The notes beneath the pieces are model-generated. The model searched no databases. It worked only from the letters and a program-made list of their open reading frames with translations, and was not told the origin of the DNA. Shown here piece by piece: positions 60,133 to 64,000 of a DNA stretch of 64,000 nt (position 1 is the stretch's first letter; the number at the start of each line of letters is the position of its first letter). The DNA lies in contig PCXQ01000005.1 in assembly GCA_002794035.1 (NCBI GenBank), positions 18,546 through 82,545 of the forward strand, read 5' to 3'. The translations under genes were made by a program, and so were the position numbers. This stretch comes from Candidatus Yanofskybacteria bacterium CG10_big_fil_rev_8_21_14_0_10_36_16 (GTDB taxonomy: Bacteria > Patescibacteria > Paceibacteria > 2-02-FULL-40-12 > IGHO2-01-FULL-4-A).

Positions 60133-62538
60133 TTATTTCTCTTTCTCTGCTATTGCCATTAAGGTCTTAATTACGGTATCAGGAGTTAACGACATACTTT
60201 CAATTCCTTTCTCAACCAAAAACTCGGCGAAGTCAGGAAAATCAGACGGTGCCTGACCGCAAATTCCAATGTATTTACCCTTTGATTTTACCTTTTGGAT
60301 TATCTGATCAACAAGAATTTTTACTGCTTCATTGTTTTCATTTGCAACTTTATTAACAGTGCTTGAATCTCTGTCCAAACCTAAAGTAAGCTGAGTCAAA
60401 TCATTTGAGCCTATAGACATGCCGTCAAAAATCTCAAGAAATTGATCCGCCAAAATAATATTGGAAGGTATTTCACACATTATATAAACCTTAAGCTCAC
60501 TGTCTTTTTCTCTGTCTAATCCATATTCCTTCATTATATCAACCACCTTTTGTCCTTCTTCAATTGTTCTGCAAAATGGAACCATCGGCACTACATTTTT
60601 TAGTCCCATCTCATCACGCACCTTTTTTAGCGCCTGACATTCAAGCCCGAAAGCATCTTTAAAGTCGGGGTGATAATATCGGGAAGCCCCACGCCAACCA
60701 AGCATAGGGTTTTCTTCTTCCGGTTCATATAATTCACCGCCAAGCAGTGTGCGATACTCATTTGTCTTAAAATCAGAAAATCTTATAATGACCGGATTTG
60801 GCCAAAAAGCAGCACCTATCTTAGCTATACCTTCGGCAAGTTCATTTATATAATATTCTTTTTTATTCTCATAGCCTTTTGTTAGCTCATCTATTTTTTT
60901 AACAATTTCTACATTAGAACCTTCCTCCTTTATTTTGTCATAATTTATTAAAGCATTCGGATGAACCTTAATGTGTGAAGCTATTATAAATTCTAAACGG
61001 CCAAGACCTACGCCCTTTGCTGGTAAAACATGGTACCTAAATGCCTCATCAGGAGCACCGATGTTAACCATTATTTTTGTTTTAGTTTCAGGTATTTTAT
61101 CTAGCTGATGCTCCTCTGTTTCAAATTCGAGAATCCCTTCATAAATAATACCGTTTTTACCCGAAGAACAGTCAACAGTAATCTCCTGGCCTGTTTTTAA
61201 TGTTTGAGTAGCTGTTCCCGAACCAACCACGGCTGGTATCCCTAATTCACGAGAAACAATAGCCGCGTGAGATGTCCTTCCTCCTTTGTCTGTAACAATA
61301 GCTGAGGCTATCTTCATAATGGGCTCCCAATCAGGATCTGTGATTTCCGTAACCAATATCTCATCTTTTTGAAATTCGCTTATGTCCTTTACATCCTTAA
61401 TAACCCTGACTTTTCCTGTTGCAATCTTTGATCCAACGGCTGTTCCCCTCACCAACTCATTGCCTTTTTTATTCAAATGATATTCTTTATATACATTTTT
61501 ATCTGCTGTAGAGTGAACTGTTTCAGGTCTTGCTTGGACAATGAATAGTTCGCCAGTGTTTCCGTCTTTGGCCCACTCAACATCCATAGGTTGATATTTA
61601 CCATGTTTTTCTGAAAAATATTTTTCTATTTGAGCCACCCAGCCAGCCAATTGCAGAACTTCATCATCTGATAGACAATACTTGGTTTTTTCATCCTCCG
61701 ACACATCTTCAATCTTTGTAGCCTCTTTTTCAGAATAAACCATTTTTATATCTTTATCTCCTAAATTTCTTGAAATAATGGGCCTGAGATTATCTTTTAG
61801 CATGGGCTTAAAAACAATAAATTCATCTGGAGTAACCTTTCCTTGAACAATCATTTCGCCTAAACCATATGAACCATTTATAATCACCACCTTATCAAAA
61901 CCTGTTTCAGTATCAATAGAAAAAGCGACCCCCGATGAAGCAAGGTCGCTTCTAACCATTTTTTGAACACCCACAGATAAGGCGACATCAAAATGAGAAA
62001 ATCCCTTATCCTCTCTATAAGATATCGCTCTGTTTGTAAAAAGAGAGGCAATTGCTTTTTTAACTGATTCTAAAAGTGCATCCTCTCCCACAATATTTAA
62101 ATATGTCTCTTGCTGGCCAGCAAAAGAAGCACCGGGCAAATCTTCCGCCGTAGCAGATGACCTAACAGCCACATCAGGATTTTCACCATATTCTTCTCCC
62201 ATCTTTTTGTAAGCTTTAGATATTTCTTCTTTCAAATCTTCAGGCATCTCTGATTCTAAAATCAAATTCCTTACGTTCTCTCCTCTTTTGGCGAGATCTT
62301 CAACATTGCTGGTATCAAGCCCGTTCAGTGCTTCTTTTATTTTGTCTTTAAGCCCAGCTTTTTCAAGAAAATAATTATAAGAATATGAGGTTACAGCAAA
62401 ACCTCCGGGCACTCTTATCCCGAGCGGAATAAGACCAGATATCATTTCCCCCAAAGCAGCATTTTTACCGCCAACCAAAGATACGTCATCAATATTTACT
62501 TCATTAAACCAAAGTATAAATTTTTCTTTTTTGTCCAT
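60133..62538 (-). CDS. ppsA: Phosphoenolpyruvate synthase
   Basis: 801 residues, standard three-domain layout. N-terminal ATP-grasp (GGKNAALGEMI; VRSSATAEDLPGASFAGQQETYLN), central swivelling phospho-histidine domain (GGRTSHAAIVSRELGIPAVVG, His near 423), C-terminal PEP/pyruvate TIM barrel (MLGWRGASRYYHP, MCEIPSNIILADQF, SIGSNDLTQLTLGLDRDS, GICGQAPSDFPDFAEFLV). Converts pyruvate and ATP to PEP, AMP and phosphate; in some fermenters it may run toward pyruvate. Follows the glycerate kinase gene by 43 nt. Confidence 0.95.
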   Translation of the reverse strand: MDKKEKFILWFNEVNIDDVSLVGGKNAALGEMISGLIPLGIRVPGGFAVTSYSYNYFLEKAGLKDKIKEALNGLDTSNVEDLAKRGENVRNLILESEMPEDLKEEISKAYKKMGEEYGENPDVAVRSSATAEDLPGASFAGQQETYLNIVGEDALLESVKKAIASLFTNRAISYREDKGFSHFDVALSVGVQKMVRSDLASSGVAFSIDTETGFDKVVIINGSYGLGEMIVQGKVTPDEFIVFKPMLKDNLRPIISRNLGDKDIKMVYSEKEATKIEDVSEDEKTKYCLSDDEVLQLAGWVAQIEKYFSEKHGKYQPMDVEWAKDGNTGELFIVQARPETVHSTADKNVYKEYHLNKKGNELVRGTAVGSKIATGKVRVIKDVKDISEFQKDEILVTEITDPDWEPIMKIASAIVTDKGGRTSHAAIVSRELGIPAVVGSGTATQTLKTGQEITVDCSSGKNGIIYEGILEFETEEHQLDKIPETKTKIMVNIGAPDEAFRYHVLPAKGVGLGRLEFIIASHIKVHPNALINYDKIKEEGSNVEIVKKIDELTKGYENKKEYYINELAEGIAKIGAAFWPNPVIIRFSDFKTNEYRTLLGGELYEPEEENPMLGWRGASRYYHPDFKDAFGLECQALKKVRDEMGLKNVVPMVPFCRTIEEGQKVVDIMKEYGLDREKDSELKVYIMCEIPSNIILADQFLEIFDGMSIGSNDLTQLTLGLDRDSSTVNKVANENNEAVKILVDQIIQKVKSKGKYIGICGQAPSDFPDFAEFLVEKGIESMSLTPDTVIKTLMAIAEKEK

Positions 62539-62581
62539 AAATTAATTATTAAAAATTATAAAATTGAAAATTAAAAATTGA

Positions 62582-63874
62582 TCACTCTTTTATTGCCACT
62601 AATAAATCCGATACATTAGATCCTGTATATCCTGTATCTATATAATCATTTATTTTTGTAAAAAAATCATAAGAACAATTGTGATCAATGCAGTGCTGAG
62701 CATCTAAATCATTCTTACCCATCTTCTCCTTTGTTATTATATCACATAATGAACCGGCATGATCAGTATTATCACGTCCATCACTGCCAACAGCTATCAA
62801 AACCTGACCTTCCTTAATATAGCGTAAAGCAGATAATACCAGTTCCTGATTCCTTCCTCCCTTACCTGGGACTAATACAGTTACCGTTGTCTCCCCGCCA
62901 TAAATAAGAGCTGTTCCAGAAGGAGCCTCGGATAACTCGTCTATAATTTTCTTGCCCATATCTCTTGCTTCACCCTCTAAACAATCGGCGCAAATTTCCG
63001 ATTTTAAACCAAGCTCTTGAGCCTTAGCGTTCATTGCTTTAAGAGCTTTTTCATTTGAAACAGCGAGGATGTTTTCTACTTTTTCAAAATATTTGTCTTC
63101 TTTTGGAGTTTCTATAAGATGTTCTTCGTCAAAACCAAATTTTTCATGGACTTTATATTTTTCTATAACCCTTTTAGCATCTTCCACCGTAGTCGTATCT
63201 TTAAAGGTAGGACCTGAAGCAACAAAACTCAGATCACCTCCGGGTATATCTGAAAATATAAGAGAAATAGCTTTTGCTGGATAGGCATATTTAGCCAAAA
63301 ATCCTCCCCTAGCCAAAGATAGGTGTTTCCTTAAGGTGTTAATTTCTTTTATCTCTCCTCCGTTTTCCATAAGATGCTGAATAATGTCTTTCTCTTGAGT
63401 ACAAGTAAAGTTATCAGGCTGGCAAAGGAGAGTTGATCCACCGCCAGAAATAATAAAAATAACAAAATCATCCTCTTCTAAGTCTTCGAGCATTTTTATT
63501 ATTTTTTTTGTAGCATCAATATTCGCTTCTGTGGGCAAAGGGTGATCTCCTTGTAAAAATTTTATTTTTTTAGCTGTTCTGAAATGACTAACATCAATCG
63601 CAATGCCGTCTGTAAGTTTATCCCCTAAAACATCTTCAATTGAAACAGCGGCCTCCATAGAACATTTTCCCACGCCAACAACAAAAATTCTTTTATATTC
63701 TTTTAAATTAAAACTTTTGCCGTTTATCTGAAGATGGTCGTCCTGAAGAGATACGATTTCTTTTATAACACTCGGCGTATCAATAGCCCACAAACCTGCT
63801 TCCACAATTTCAAGCGCCTTCCTCCTGATCTCGTTTATCGCAAGCTCATCAAAGTTTTTTATTTTTCTTATCAT
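62582..63874 (-). CDS. Glycerate 2-kinase (GckA/MOFRL type)
   Basis: 430 residues. Phosphorylates D-glycerate to 2-phosphoglycerate. N-terminal domain: VVGVGKCSMEAAVSIEDVLGD, GDHPLPTEANIDATKKII, FIISGGGSTLLCQP. C-terminal MOFRL domain: ALIYGGETTVTVLVPGKGGRNQELVLSAL and VLIAVGSDGRDNTDHAGSLCD. Length normal. First gene of a run with ppsA; its product is the substrate of the enolase encoded 3 kb away. Confidence 0.93.
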   Translation of the reverse strand: MIRKIKNFDELAINEIRRKALEIVEAGLWAIDTPSVIKEIVSLQDDHLQINGKSFNLKEYKRIFVVGVGKCSMEAAVSIEDVLGDKLTDGIAIDVSHFRTAKKIKFLQGDHPLPTEANIDATKKIIKMLEDLEEDDFVIFIISGGGSTLLCQPDNFTCTQEKDIIQHLMENGGEIKEINTLRKHLSLARGGFLAKYAYPAKAISLIFSDIPGGDLSFVASGPTFKDTTTVEDAKRVIEKYKVHEKFGFDEEHLIETPKEDKYFEKVENILAVSNEKALKAMNAKAQELGLKSEICADCLEGEARDMGKKIIDELSEAPSGTALIYGGETTVTVLVPGKGGRNQELVLSALRYIKEGQVLIAVGSDGRDNTDHAGSLCDIITKEKMGKNDLDAQHCIDHNCSYDFFTKINDYIDTGYTGSNVSDLLVAIKE

Positions 63875-63939
63875 CCTATTAGAAATATCCTGCAGACAAA
63901 CTTATAAATATCGGCTTATACTGCAAAACTTTATATTAT

Positions 63940-64000
63940 TTAATAAATTTTAACATCTCGCCCGCCAAAGATATTTCTAGCGGGATGCATCATTTCATAA
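63940..64000 (-). CDS. Possible C-terminus of a gene beyond the right edge
   Basis: On the minus strand a frame is open from the window edge to a TAA at 63940-63942, encoding about 19 residues ending MHPARNIFGGRDVKIY. It is too short to support a call, and the DNA also forms a CCCGC/GCGGG hairpin (63962-63983), so it may instead be a non-coding element. Confidence 0.2.
   Translation of the reverse strand, partial: YEMMHPARNIFGGRDVKIY

Overview
The window (64 kb, low G+C, standard code with TGA used as stop, e.g. at the end of lysS) reads as a chromosomal segment of a Candidate Phyla Radiation (Patescibacteria) bacterium. This is inferred from the set of small, single-copy housekeeping genes; the 1201-residue S-layer-like protein with the N-terminal domain typical of CPR surface proteins; many short membrane-anchored proteins with Thr/Pro linkers; PEP synthase with glycerate kinase in place of a classical lower-glycolysis set; and many proteins with no recognisable family. 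There is no rRNA, CRISPR array, transposase, integrase or phage module.

Layout. 1-4.8 kb: the 3' part of a LexA-like repressor carrying an extra C-terminal helix-turn-helix, tRNA-Ala(TGC), prs, tRNA-Ile(GAT), a HAD hydrolase, a uracil-DNA glycosylase, and two small proteins of uncertain role. 5-13 kb: a PP2C-like membrane protein, then a minus-strand cell-wall/translation block (serS, Cys-rich protein, alr, ftsQ; lysS; greA). 13-17.5 kb: rod-shape operon mreB-mreC-mreD-PBP2. 17.5-24.4 kb: an orphan structured RNA gene, a UvrD-type helicase fused to an Fe-S nuclease, and two divergent glycosyltransferases. 24.4-34.7 kb: surface region with two Thr/Pro-linker proteins, the S-layer-like gene behind a long structured leader, and a secreted giant that combines phospholipase C-like, staphylococcal nuclease, lamin-tail and PQQ-propeller domains.

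34.7-45.4 kb: accessory region with large inverted repeats, two tandem paralogous small proteins, a winged-helix protein with internal repeats overlapping an HtrA homologue that has lost its whole catalytic triad, a glycoside hydrolase, an EamA transporter, a full TonB-dependent-receptor-like outer-membrane protein (unexpected in a CPR lineage), a ceramidase-like enzyme coupled to a CPBP protein, and an intact CPBP protease. 45.4-56.2 kb: ion exchanger plus DedA protein, CAP-domain protein, DsbA-VKOR disulfide-forming pair, a secreted glycoside hydrolase, and several unknowns. 56.4-63.9 kb: a PLP-dependent trans-sulfuration enzyme and a carbon module (glycerate kinase, PEP synthase, enolase, D-lactate-type dehydrogenase) with a second orphan RNA gene in the middle.

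How it fits together. The module at the right end can convert glycerate to 2-phosphoglycerate, PEP, pyruvate and a 2-hydroxyacid. The secreted enzymes suggest scavenging of nucleic acids, lipids and glycans from other cells, and DsbA-VKOR would serve the Cys-rich exported proteins. The best candidates for something undescribed are the two orphan RNA genes, the TonB-receptor-like gene, the catalytically dead HtrA/winged-helix pair, the tandem small paralogs with their adjacent 38-bp palindrome, and the multidomain secreted nuclease/lipase.
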